A DNA stretch of 64,000 bases from Terebella lapidaria (Eukaryota; Annelida; Polychaeta; Terebellida; Terebellidae). Of this stretch, positions 24,593 through 36,316 are shown piece by piece (the stretch's first letter is position 1; every line of letters begins with the position of its first letter). Location: assembly GCA_949152475.1 (NCBI GenBank), contig OX424560.1, positions 18,353,106 to 18,417,105 of the forward strand. The letters are read 5' to 3'. A model generated the notes under the pieces. The model saw only the letters and a list, made by a program, of their open reading frames with translations. It was not told the origin of the DNA and searched no databases. Both the position numbers and the translations under genes were made by a program.

Positions 24593-24648
24593 ATGGTTCC
24601 CATTGGTGGACAAGCGGAAAAGGTCGACCACCTGGTATCGAAAATACG
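24593..24648 (+). CDS. Gene A exon 1: N-terminus of TRPA-like channel
   Basis: A short first coding exon, ATG plus 18 codons and two bases (MVPIGGQAEKVDHLVSKI, then CG), ends at a consensus donor CG|GTAAGC. Three points support it. Its end (GQxExVxxxxSxIR) matches the exon at 44554-44627. The donor is identical. Its phase (two bases) fits the single base at the start of the exon at 27172, making an Arg codon. A TTTTTCCAG acceptor-like site about 34 bp upstream suggests a separate non-coding exon. Function of the segment is unknown. Confidence 0.55.
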
Positions 24649-25307
24649 GTAAGCTCGAGAAGAGCGAAAAAATGATGTTATTGTTTTCTAGAAAATGCAA
24701 ACTGCATAAAAAGTGCATTCATATGAACACAAACAACCGTTCTAAGTTTAGTGATCATCTGGATGTAATATAGGCTTATCCCAAGGAACATGAGGATGAA
24801 GATACTACCTACTCCTCTAGCTTTTATATTTAGAATAAGATCTATATTTGGAGATTGATGGGGATTTTGACCTGCCAACTGAATTATATGACAAACATGA
24901 TGATTTTAATTTGTCCATCTTCAATTTCCTGTTCCTACTGTTGTGACAAGAATGTTTTACCGTACCAAGACTGCTGTTAACAAATTCCCATATATCCAGT
25001 GACAAATAAACTGGCTCGTAAGTTGAGTCGTAACTTTGAAAGACTGAATGATCACCTCTGAAAATTACACCAGACCCTTTTTACAATTGTGTGCATTTTT
25101 TGAAAATATCCACAAATTTCTATCATAGCCTCAATTCAAATGAGAACCACTAGAACTGATATCAGGAATAACTAACGACAGGGACTAGTTCCGAAATGTA
25201 CCCCCATAGAAAAACAGCGATTTCGGTCCTCACACCAAAGCTACACAATCTCTAACCAATAATCACAATATGAATGCAAGGTTTTGGCCAACAATGTCTG
25301 AACATTT

Positions 25308-27130
25308 TTAGGTTACCGCACCTTTGGTCCGATAGCCTATTGGCATGGCGTTGCGTCCGTCGTCCGTCGTCCGTCTGGCCATCCGTCCGTCCACATTTTT
25401 TTCTTCAAAGTTTACGGTCGAATCTTTCTGGAATTTTGCACAGAAATAGCTAAAAATATTCCCAGGAAAGCTTCTTCTCGTTTTTTGAATTTCGCATTTT
25501 CCTCGAAATGGCGGCCATTTTCGTTGAAAATGCCCAATTTTGGACTTTGACGGCCATTTTCACAAAAATTGTTCAGACAGTTTAGAGATTTTTGTTTCAA
25601 AAGAATCCCCTCATATACCTATGTGATGTGTATAAGTTTTGTTGGCCTTGAATCGACGGTCTGCGTGTGGCGGCCATTTTGGTTTTTTCGACGGGTTCCA
25701 AATGGCACTTTCCCATGTTAAATTCTCCTATACTTTATAATGGGACACATTATGCCTAATATCTTACTTAATATTGAGATTAGAGACTATGAATCAATTG
25801 TGGACATATACGAAATGATATATGCTGAATATTTTCGTGACCTTGAATTTGACCTTTGACCTCATTTTCAAGGTCACAGGACAAAATGGCTAATATCTCG
25901 CTTATTATCAACTTTACAGCTAAGCGATCAATTGTGAACATATAGGAAATGATATACATGTATTCTGAATATTGTCATGACCTTGAACTTGACTTTTGAC
26001 CTCATTTTCAAGGTCACAGGACAAAATAGCTAATATATCGCTTATTATCGACTTTACAGCTTAGGAATCAATTATGAACATATAGGAAATGATATGTGCT
26101 GAATATTGCTATAACCTTGAATTCGACCTTTGACTTCATTTTCAAGGTCAGAGAACAAAATGGCTAATATCTCGCTTATTATCAATTTTACAGCTTAGCA
26201 ATCAATTGTGAACATATAGGAAATGATATATTCTGAATATTGTCATGACCTTGAACTTGACTTTTGACCTCATTTTCAAGGTCACAGGACAAAATAGCTA
26301 ATATATTGCTTATTATCGACTTTACAGCTTAGGAATCAATTATGAACATATAGGAAATGATATGTGCTGAATATTGCTATAACCTTGAATTCGACCTTTG
26401 ACTTCATTTTCAAGGTCAGAGAACAAAATGGCTAATATCTCGCTTATTATCAATTTTACAGCTTAGCAATCAATTGTGAACATATAGAAAATGATATATT
26501 CTTAACATTGTCAAGACCTTGAACTTGACCTTTGACCTAATTTTCAAGGTCACAGGACAAAATGGCTAATATCTCGCTTATTATCGACTTCACAGCTTAA
26601 GAATCAATTATGAACATATAGGAAATGATAAATGTTGAATATTGCTATGACAATGAATTCGACCTTTGACCTCATTTTCGAGGTCACAGGACAAAATTGC
26701 TAATATCTCGGTTATTATCGACTTTACAGCTTATGAATCAATTATGAACATATAGGAAATGATATATGTTGAATATTGCTATGACCCTGAATTCAACCTT
26801 TGACCTCATATTCAAGGTCAGAGAACAAAATGGCTAATATCTCGCTTATTATCGACTTTACCGATTAGCAATCAATTGTGAACATATAGGAAATGATATA
26901 ATCTGAATATATTCTCATGACCTTGAACTTGACCTTATTTTCAAGGTCAGATCACAAAATTGCTGATATCTCACTTATTAACCGATTTACAGCTTAGGAA
27001 TCAATTGTGGACATACTAGAAATGATATATGTCGAATATTCTCGTGTCCTTGAATTGACCAATGACCTTATTTTCAAGGTCACGGGACAAAAGGCTAATA
27101 TCTAAAATATATATTGTCCGGTAACCTTTC
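25308..27130 (+). repeat. GGTTACC-ended dispersed repeat, most complete copy
   Basis: The left end AGGTTACCGCACCTTTGG leads into a CGTCCGT-rich stretch and GGCGGCCATTTT blocks. The right end is CCGGTAACCTTTCC followed by CCTTGGGCT. Between them are nine or ten ~134-bp tandem units (25839-27090) rich in AGGTCA motifs. It lies wholly inside the gene A intron and ends about 40 bp before the splice acceptor. Similar copies lie at 29339, 42575, 48690 and 61329. No protein is encoded, so it is non-autonomous. Confidence 0.75.
25839..27090 (+). repeat. 134-bp tandem units arranged as 268-bp dimers
   Basis: Units start at GACCTTGAA near 25839, 25979, 26113, 26247 and 26381 and continue to ~27.09 kb. 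Two types alternate: one with GAACTTGACTTTTGACCTC and ATCGACTTTACAGC, one with GAATTCGACCTTTGACTTC and ATCAATTTTACAGC. A unit type therefore recurs every 268 bp. Each unit also has GCTAATATCTCGCTTATTAT and GAACATATAGGAAATGATAT. Confidence 0.8.
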
Positions 27131-27171
27131 CTAGCCCTTGGGCTAATTTTTCATGTTTTTATATTTTATAG

Positions 27172-28653
27172 TACCTACTGTACAACACACTTGACGAACG
27201 AAGATGCACGGACCCTCGGGCGTTTACTTGGTTCCACGCCTGAACATCTGGACAGGGACGCTCACGAGAACAGGGAGACGAACATACAGACCGTGTGTGC
27301 AACATTGAAAAACTCTCCAGAGACTATGAAACTTGCCTTAGAATTCCTTATCAAACCCACTAGTGTTCATAAAACAGCTTACCAACCACATACTGATGAT
27401 GCCGTTGTCAGGTCTAAGGTAGACTGTGTGTTAGGAGTTCTCGATGTCTTGTATAACGACATGGCAAACGGTTGCATGAACCAAACCACCACCTCAGGTC
27501 AAGACACTGACGTGGAATTATGCGATGAGAAAATTCTTCAAATGGTTGTTAAACACGACATCCATGTGACTTTGAACTCCTGTATGAAAAACAGCCATTC
27601 TCTGCCAAAGCAAATAACACAAAAAGACCTCCCTGCTTGCTGAAAGCCATAAGTCACTCAGATTATTTGCCCATAATAGAACACTTCTACACTAAAGCAT
27701 ATATCAGAAGTTGTTGGAGGAATGATGTCAGGTATATAGCTATTCCAGGTCTTGTGACTTACTTGTTCCTAGTAGTTTCACTCACGTTTAATGTCGCTTC
27801 CCATTACAAGGATGTACAATTTGGCAATATGTCAAGAAACGAGTCTGAGTTGGTAACTGATATGCCAATCGTTCTCGAGAAGTTGGCTCAGTGGACAATA
27901 TTCGTTTCGTCCAGCGTCCTCATGGTGTTCGAAATTATTCAAATGATTGCCAAGGGAGCACACTACTGGAAACAATACAATAACTATGCAGATATCGTTG
28001 TTGCAGTCGGCAGCTTCGTAGTCTCTCTTATAGGGATGTACAATTTTTCGCCAGCACTCTATCAATTTGGAGTCATGGTTATGTGTTTGGCTTGGATTAA
28101 TACTGCCTGGACGATGACAAAATTTTCGGTAGGTCCCCTTGCTTTCGGTCGTCGATTCATCATGATCTTCTACGTGATGAGGTCTATAATTCTCTTCTTA
28201 CCTGTATTTGGTTTCTTCCTTTTTATCATGGCGTTAACGTATCACACCCTTTTGCACAACCAGGAATCGTTCAGTAACCTAGGTACCTCCATCGTGAAGT
28301 CGTTAGCCATTGCCATTGGGGAGTTGGACTTCAGTTCCATGTTTTTTCCGGAGGAAGTTTCAGAACAGGCCCAGTTTTTTGTTCTCACCAACATCTTGTT
28401 CGTCTTGTTTGTTGGAATCATGAACATTGCCATCATGAACATCCTTGTCGGTCTGGCAGTTGGTGACATCCAGGAGCTTCAAACTAACAGCAGGGTTCAT
28501 GCATTTGAATCGTCAGTGGATTTGAGTATGGAATGTCAGATCAATATGGAATGGATTCGTCGGTGTTTTACAAGATCATGTTGCAGTGAGGGTAGAACCA
28601 GAGTAGCTTCAGAGAATCATTCCCTCTCTGATCTGCATGAGACCGAGGATTAG
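27172..28653 (+). CDS. Gene A exon 2: ankyrin-less TRPA-like channel module (one frameshift)
   Basis: The exon opens after TTTTATAG at 27171. Part one (YCTTHLTNED..., about 125 codons) reads in one frame, then a one-base frame change near 27553-27562 moves to the frame that runs to the stop at 28653. That second part carries a pre-S1 linker (PCDFELLYEKQPF; LPIIEHFYTKAYIRSCW), S1 to S6, the pore segment AIAIGELDFSSMFF and S6 IMNIAIMNILVGLAVGDI. This matches the TRPA family, whose S6 end AVGDI is typical, and gene C. No ankyrin repeat is visible before the linker. The protein would be a cation-channel subunit in the membrane. The frame break means a recent pseudogene or a base error. Gene B lines up on both sides of the break. 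Confidence 0.7.
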
Positions 28654-29338
28654 TCACCCATTCGCACTTCTGCTAGGTCAAAAGACCTGGAAGTACTGAA
28701 TAATTCATATTTCTCTATTTGGTAAGTATATAATATTCTGATAAGGAGTGTAAAACATTGAAAAAAGAGACCAAAATACAAGAACTGACCAAAATATCGA
28801 GTATTGAAGGGTAATATTAGGCGATTCTTCAAATCATCCCATGATTACCAAGCCCGTCATAATTTACACGTGTTTTTGTTTATTTAAATGTACATATTAT
28901 TGTCTCAGTATATCTGTCGTCTTCCAACCCATACGACACGTACTGTTGGCTTTAGAATAACAGATACCTACCTAATGTCTCTATATTAGCAGAATTAATA
29001 TCAACCCGTTTATTACAGTTATGTATATGATATAATATTATAACGCTTTATTCATACACCAAGGTACGTAATACATGCACCATGAGCGTCAGCCTTTGTA
29101 TGTGCAAATAGTATTATTGGTTGTATTTGTATGAGTATCTATATTTGTATCTGTATCAGTTTACAGTTTACAATTTATCATTATTATCCTGTGCTGAAAA
29201 AAAAATTGAGTGCCGTTATAAATATTAGTGTTCAGTTTTCATACGGGCCATACAAATGTACTTCGGCACCTTTGTTTGAAATTGGACTTGTTTTGGTTCG
29301 TTTCTTCGGTTTGTTTGTGTCTTGATTCGTTTCTAGTC
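28654..29338. other. Gene A 3' flank, non-coding
   Basis: AT-rich sequence without a recognisable gene. The 3' UTR of gene A probably begins here, but I did not identify a convincing poly(A) site. Confidence 0.5.
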
Positions 29339-30340
29339 AGGTTACCTATTGCCGTGGCATTGCGTCCGTCGTTGTCCCTCGTCATCCGTCGTCATTTCAA
29401 TATTTAAAGTTTCAATATTTGATTTTTTCTGAAACTTTGCACAAAAGAGATATGTATTTTTTTATTTTTTTTATTTTCCCGTTTTTTTTTTCAGAATGGC
29501 AGCTATTTTCGATGAAAAACGGCCAAATTCTTACTTTGGCGGCCATTTGTCCAAAAGCTGTTCAGACAGTTTTGAGACTTTGGATTCAGAAGATTCCCCT
29601 AATGCATCTTTGCTATATGTTTAAGTTTCATTGCCTTGAATCGCCGGTTTGCTTGTAGCGGCCATTGTGAATTTTCAACGGATCGGCGATATAAAATATT
29701 GTCGTCACAAATCAGGTCATTATTCGTTGTGAGTGAATCCAGCCAAAACTAAATTTCTTTCGATCCCTTTTTATTTTGACTTTCACCCAATTTTTTCCCC
29801 TTCATAATGAAAGCTGTTTGGAGTGAACTCCTTGAACTTTTCAAGATATAGTTTAAATATTGGCACACTAAAAAACGGCCATTTTATCAGGAAATGGCCA
29901 ATTTCTGACTTTGGCAGCTATTTTCTATTGTTCAGACAGTGTTGAGATTATTATTTCAAAAGATTCACCCTAATATGTACTTTCACGACGTGTATAAGTT
30001 TCATTGCCCTCGAGTCACATTTTGATTTTTCGATGGGTCGTTAAAAACAAGTCGTCCCAAATTGATTCACTATTCCGTTTGGAGCCACATTTCCAGCCAA
30101 AGAAATAAGTTTTTTTTTCCATTTTGGAATATTCTTCGGATTTAGATTTATGTCGCCCAATTCTTCTGTCATAATGGGAGCTCTAGGGAGTAAACGGAAG
30201 ATAGAGCTTAAATATTGGCACATTCATATGGGAAGTCACCTTGACCTTGAATTTGACCTCCAATAACCTTGAAATGTCAAAACGGCAATTTTGGTTTAAA
30301 AAGTTGTGGTTTAACACTGAGCATTTCTTCGGTAACCTTT
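29339..30340 (+). repeat. GGTTACC-ended dispersed repeat, short-bodied copy
   Basis: It starts AGGTTACCTATTGCCGTGGC with a CGTCCGTCGT stretch and ends GGTAACCTTTATTACCC followed by TTTGGGCTG, the same ends as the 25.3-kb copy. It has several GGCGGCCATT blocks, but the 134-bp array is reduced to one CACCTTGACCTTGAATTTGA remnant. Confidence 0.7.
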
Positions 30341-30750
30341 ATTACCCTTTGGGCTGGATTTTCTTTACATTGTGTGGTTTCAGACAAATAATTGTATGAT
30401 ATAGCTTATTATTGTGATGTAATGCATTTTATTTTTTCCATCGTCTCTTGTTATGTGTTGCAAACGTTCTCGAAGCGAATCGTAATGTATATATGATGTA
30501 AATATAAGTTGGCACATATAATGAGTTCATAATCATGGTAATATTTGCCAATGGCCAATTTCTTTATCTCTGGATATGTCGAATAATTACCAACGTATAT
30601 GTCTTTGTATATCCAGCGACTCGTGTTCTTTCAGTATATATGTCGTCTATCTCACAATAATACAAACTAATGTTAGTCTGTGAACATCGATATTAATATT
30701 TTGTCTCTTTTCAATTTCTTTTCCCCATTTTATGGTTTAAGGTAATCCGC

Positions 30751-31370
30751 TCCGAACAGTGAGGGGAGGGGGTCAAAGAGTTTTTCAAAAATAAATAACT
30801 GTTTCAATATATTCTAGAGCTTCAAAATGACATATTTTATGGACTGGTCAGTATCCTAAAACTGAAAAGAAAATAGGGGGTCACCGTGTCTGTTCGCGTG
30901 GAAAACACGATGTAAGATGTGTATATGGACACGAATATGTGCCATAATGTCATTTTAGGTAAATATTTGTGATTTTGATCGAATATGTCGAAGAAACCAG
31001 CACGGTGACCCCCTATTTTCTTTTCAGTATTAGGATGCTGACCAGTTGCTCTATAAAATATATCATTTTGAAGAGATAATAAAGACATATTTTATGGACT
31101 TACTGGTCAGTATCCTAAAACTGAAAAGAAAATAGGGGGTCACCGTGTCCGTTCGCGTGGAAAACACGATGTAAGATGTGTATATGGACAAGAATATGTG
31201 CCATAATGTCATTTAAGGTAAATATTTGTGATTTTGATCGAATACGTCGAAGAAACCAGCACGGTGACCCCCTATTTTCTTTTCAGTATTAGGATGCTGA
31301 TCAGTTGCTATATAAACATGATAAAATATATCATATTGAAGAGATAATATTCAAGAAATAACTTTTAAAT
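30751..31370. mobile_element. Fold-back element, copy 2, with duplicated hairpin
   Basis: The left end GGTAATCCGCTCCGAACAGT matches the element at 10047. The inner hairpin appears twice in tandem, at about 30846-31063 and 31105-31305 (period 259 bp, near identical). Its arms are TAAAACTGAAAAGAAAATAG plus GGGGTCACCGTG against GACCCCCTATTTTCTTTTCA plus GTATTAGGATGCTG. The right terminal repeat is missing after AAATAACTTTTAAAT. Confidence 0.75.
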
Positions 31371-34300
31371 ATTGATAACCACTTAGTCTCAATATTTTTT
31401 TTATATGTTTTTTTTCATGTTATGTTTTTGTATTTTTTTATATCTTATATTCATGTGACTGATGTTCACAAATAAACAGGGTTGCCACCAGCTTGTCTCA
31501 CACGCTGAATGCGGGCCTGTGCCTTTGGTTCCAACCCCGATTTGTACAACTCTCAAAACTTAATTATGTGCTGATATATTATCATAGTTTGTACCTTTCG
31601 AAAATAAATTACAACCTGAAAACAACGTCATTTGAGTGTAATCTGCGCGTTTGGTAATTCACGGACTGTGAGTTATTAGTCAACACGATCGTAGCACCAG
31701 ACAAAAAAAAAACACTGCTCCTTCACGCAATATTGAGCGTCGCCAGTTTCAACGATCCACTTCACCCTTAGGGGAAAGAATGTTTTTAGATTGTCTTACA
31801 ACCAACAGGCCCATGCCTTTGATTTCAACTCTGAAATCGGGGTCACATCCGGAAGGGAGACTTTTTTCTCAAACGCCTTCTGAGAAACCCATCAGGAAAT
31901 ATTTTCTAAGTTGTTTTTTCTGTGTCTGGATTTTTTATCTCGGCATTTTACGGCCTTACGCTTATTTATTTCCGACAATTATAATATTCTGATGAATATT
32001 CCATGCAGAGAAAGTTGCTTTGTACTGTTGTACACCTTCATGTTCAACTGTCTCTTCGTGAGAAGGTTTCCGAGGGTACTTACATGAACGTATTCGTTTT
32101 ATCATGTCCAAAATGTCTCCTCATTTCAGTAAACTGTAAACATTATCTTGAGAAGTTGTTGATGTTGTGTCGGCCTCAACACAGATAGATACAGCGTTTC
32201 ATAAACGAATGTAACATTTTCCCAATTCGTTTTCTGTTTGTTTTGTTTTGTTTTGTGAGCTTCCGCATAACAGTTTTGTGTTCGATAGTTCGTGTAGCTA
32301 AATGGAATGCACCGTTCTTCGGTCCATTGTCGCGTGTGGAAATGGACCACGTGAAGAGTATGCGGTCCTATCACCGTCACGGAACAGATCAAAACGCCCA
32401 TACCCCCGTAAGGCTTGAACGGGAATGCCTACAATATAACGAGGTGAGATTTTTACTTTGGTATGGAAAGCCGGAAGTATCATTGCGAATTGCGTATTGC
32501 GAAGTCCTTGTGATGCCTTTGATCCAGTGAGGTTTTGTGCTGTAACACCAGCTATGATTCTTGTATTGTGCTAAAATGCAACCGTGTCTTTCCATGCTGG
32601 ACATCATGGTGTAAACTGTTTTGATCTCACAATACATGTATATCATAACGTCTATCTAGTGCAGGCGAATAACGTGTCATAATGTATCTTCTGGGGGAAA
32701 GCATGCGTTTTCACGAAAGGCGGCGCTCCAGCACCCGTCTTTCACACAATTCGTCCTTTGCATTCTGGGATACCGAAAATAGTTCCAACATGGATGCCTC
32801 TGAATCGAAATAAATTTGAATGTTTGAGATATTTTGTTACTGACAGGACATATTGTCGAAAACTATACAATTTTTTAAGAGATTGTGATAGAATAACTCC
32901 AGTAGCGGTGTCCGTGGCAATCTTTAGTGCCTCTGAAAAATCCATGGCTGAGTCATGACTGTCGGGTCGACCCCTGGCCAGCTCTGGGTCGACCCATGCA
33001 AAACAAGAAAGCACGTGCTCGTGTTTACAAAACGCGCATTAATACGGACTATTTTGTTACCGCGCATTGACACTGTCCCCTGATTCAGGGGACCAGAGAA
33101 TCGGTTATTACAAAGACGGGTGCTTCGGAGTGCCGTCTGGTGGACAAAACGGGAAAGCATGTAATTGTTGTACAATGTATATTCATGGTAAACTTGGCTA
33201 TCGATTTTGGCCGGTAAAATTGTCCGAATCTTGTTACTATCATCATGAATTAATCATTTTATATTGTGTTGGATCAATAGTAAGTGATATACTATAGCGG
33301 AATTACATAACGAGAGAGAAATGTACAGCTCCAGGATATACAGTGATCCTGTTATGTATTTCTGATTATAGCACACAACAGCAGGCCAGTCCGCATAATA
33401 CCTTGACTTCAAGCCAGGTTTGCCAAAAACCGGGAACACCCGGGAATATTCTTTGGTGACACATAACTTTCCAAGTGGATTTTGCAAAGAAATATTTTTG
33501 GGAACCAGTATTATCATTCAATATCATTGTATAACCACATCATCTTTTATATATCCGTATTTCTTTATTAATATTCAACGAGCTTATCCAGTCAATACAG
33601 CTTATCCATTGCGTTATCCATGGGATTTGTTTGCTATTTTGACATGAATGGATTAGATGTAAAAAATACAAAGATTTTATGACAATGACGCTTTGTCAAT
33701 ACCCATTTGCATTTCCAGCTCTTCAACTTCAAACATAATTCCACCAAGGTATTGCCTTACAAATCTGGTCATTATACCACAAGACTGTATGCTTCAAGAG
33801 GAATATACTGATGCGGACATCGAAGAACAAAAAGAAATATGATGCGATGTGTCACACACCGAATTTAGAAAATATGGCCTAAGTGAGGCGAACGCTTGCT
33901 GATTGGCTAATCATTTGTTGTCGTGACTACAATTTAAAGCGTGACATGTCCAGTTGGGGCGCATGCTAGGAGTGCACACTACATTTTTTTTTACATATCT
34001 GATAGCTGATATAGGCACCCTTTTAAGTTATATTCTTACAGTTGTGGGAGCTATGTTCCCACTCAATTTTCCCCCGGATGCATTCATATGGTGTGGGACA
34101 GCCCTAGATGTCTAATGTCTTGATTAGACATCTCTATGATAAAATATGTTTGGTCGTGCTTTATTTGTATCGAGAAAATGATTCGGAACATAAGTTTTCA
34201 ATTTACACAATCAAAACTCTTATTATTTTTGCATTGGTGATAATATGCCGAAAAATGCACGCATGTTCATGCACGAAGAGGTTGTACAAATAGATGTAGG

Positions 34301-34790
34301 CTAAACTTAGGAATCTTTATAATTATGTACCATTATGTAATCATATTTTAATTTCAAACCGAACACACCCAAAATAGACTACTCTTACTAGATAGAATTA
34401 ATAGTGTTTGCTTCTCGCACCTGATTAATGTCAAATGCCAGAGTTTACAATCACTAATTTAAAGTAGAACGGAAGACACTCGAGCTATGCGACATGACAA
34501 CGGTATCATTCATATTTACGCCCCCTTGCTTTCCCTCCAATCCAACCCAGGCTTTTCGAATACCCCTACACTCATGCGCACACATAACCAATATGACCCA
34601 TACGAGCGAGCCCCATTTTTGCAAGCTAATCAGGACACAGCATCATTCCCGGCCCCTCAGGGCCGGGTATATGTGATTGTCGTTGACCTCCCCTATGTAT
34701 CTCCTGTCTTCCGTTCTACATGGTGCATATATATTTATGCACCATGTTTACGCTAAATTCGTTTGTCACCTACATATTCGTGAGCACAAC
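31371..34790. other. Non-coding DNA with small palindromes
   Basis: No gene recognised. Two GGGTCGACCC palindromes sit at 32964-32973 and 32986-32995, and a 19-bp palindrome GTCCCCTGATTCAGGGGAC at 33075-33093. Frames of up to ~95 codons show no domain. Confidence 0.5.
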
Positions 34791-35002
34791 TGTATGTCAA
34801 ATATTTAATTCAATCACACGTTTAATGTCAACATCATTGCCCATGTCATTCATTTCATACAGGTCGATGTGTCTGGTATATACCACTGTGCCCTCTCGCC
34901 CGATCGTCATGGTGTCCACGGTCTTGTGTTGGTGGTTGCGGTTCTCTGCCCGTCGGGACGTTGGAGCTGTGAGGAAAAGTTCCATCAAACACCCAATTCA
35001 TA

Positions 35003-35473
35003 ATGGAGGGTGACAGTTTCAATAGCCTTGATAATATGCACAATTTACTATCGTGTCTGACTGGGTCAAATTCAGAGAATGATGAAGAACATATAATCAC
35101 ATCAGTCATTAATGACAGTGATTATCTTGATATAGATGGCTTGATTGCACAACTCACGCCAAATTCAAAGAACACCCAACTGAAAGTATTGCATCTAAAT
35201 ATTCAAAGTATCTCGTCAAAATTAACATCCCTGCAAGAAATTCTAGCTAAACTTGAGCACAATAACATTTTTCTTGACTGCATACTATTATGTGAAACTT
35301 TCTTGCATGACAAAAATATACAATTAGCTAATATACCTGGATTTTCACTTATCTCCAAACACAGGTCTCAAATGCCCAGAGGTGGAGTCGCGATATATGT
35401 TAACAAGAAAATGCAGCTAACTGCGGGAGACGACATTAGAGCTCGAGCATATCACCAGAACCACGAAAGCTGA
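35003..35473 (+). pseudogene. LINE endonuclease, N-terminal fragment
   Basis: From ATG 35003, an acidic leader is followed by endonuclease motifs: VLHLNIQSISSKL, DCILLCETFLHD, and RGGVAIYVNKK. These match the first half of a CR1-type apurinic-like endonuclease, which nicks target DNA. Similarity fades after about 35.40-35.45 kb, where foreign sequence begins, and the frame stops at 35473. The domain resumes at about 36.32 kb. Confidence 0.8.
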
Positions 35474-36316
35474 ATGTATCTTACATAACGTTACCCCCCC
35501 CCCCCCACATTCCCCCTCCCCCCCGCCCCGCAAAAAATAATGATGGACCATATCCTCCCCCACATGATTCCAATTCATTCCGTCCCGTATATTATGATGA
35601 AACACATAGGTCTACTTCAATCATATTCCTATAAACATTTATTTTGAACTCAATGAAACAGATACACCTGATAAAATGATATTCAACCTCAATAAAATAT
35701 CCTTAGAATATTGGAAACTATGAGGAATATCTGCATCTGATATCATGATATAGCTAACACATGCATACTGGGAAAATTGAAAGACCGGTTTAGAATAAAA
35801 AGGTTTCGCAACCCAACATGGAACACCTTGCCATGTGATAAAATACGTCAAATTACGGTAAACGTAGTCGTGGTATCGCAAACGAATTTCTGTGTTTCCT
35901 TCATTACGCTAAAGAAGGGCACAAGCAATGTTCCATGTACATGCATGCACGAAATGCTGCACGGAAAATTGTACTTTCCAAAATACGCGTCATTGCGGTA
36001 AAATTTGCTTTGCATTCTGGGAACGTGAATTTCCATCGGCTCCGCCATTTTAACGTTTTTTCAGACGAGCTGAGCATTTTGCGTAATTTTCTCAAACATA
36101 ACACATCGATTTATGCATTATATATCTGCAGAATATTCAAAGCTTGCCATCAAATCGAGACATTTTATGTCAAGGACGAAGAAAATCCTCATTTGAAGTA
36201 GGTATGCAAACGTTTACGCCCCCAAACGGGCGTCGATAGTTTGGCATGAAACCTCCACGAAAAAGTCAGCACATAGACATGTAGAGGGTTGGGGGCTTCG
36301 CCCCCAACGCTCTAAT
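35405..36316. mobile_element. Unclassified ~0.9-kb insert inside the LINE endonuclease
   Basis: The block between the two endonuclease halves has no coding similarity. It includes a C-rich run (35493-35530) and ends near a strong hairpin (36283-36313). ATGT occurs at both proposed junctions (about 35397-35400 and 36315-36318), a possible 4-bp target duplication. The 5' boundary is uncertain by tens of bases. Confidence 0.45.
36283..36313. repeat. GC-rich hairpin at the insert's right end
   Basis: Arms GTTGGGGGC and GCCCCCAAC surround TTC, extended by AGAG/CTCT across one mismatch. It is followed directly by AAT. Stable 3' hairpins before CTRR are a Helitron trait, but here the spacing is too short to be sure. 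Confidence 0.7.

Noticed and set aside
25839-27090. CRISPR-like array
   Set aside because: Units are contiguous 134-bp tandem repeats without unique spacers, in an animal-type genome.
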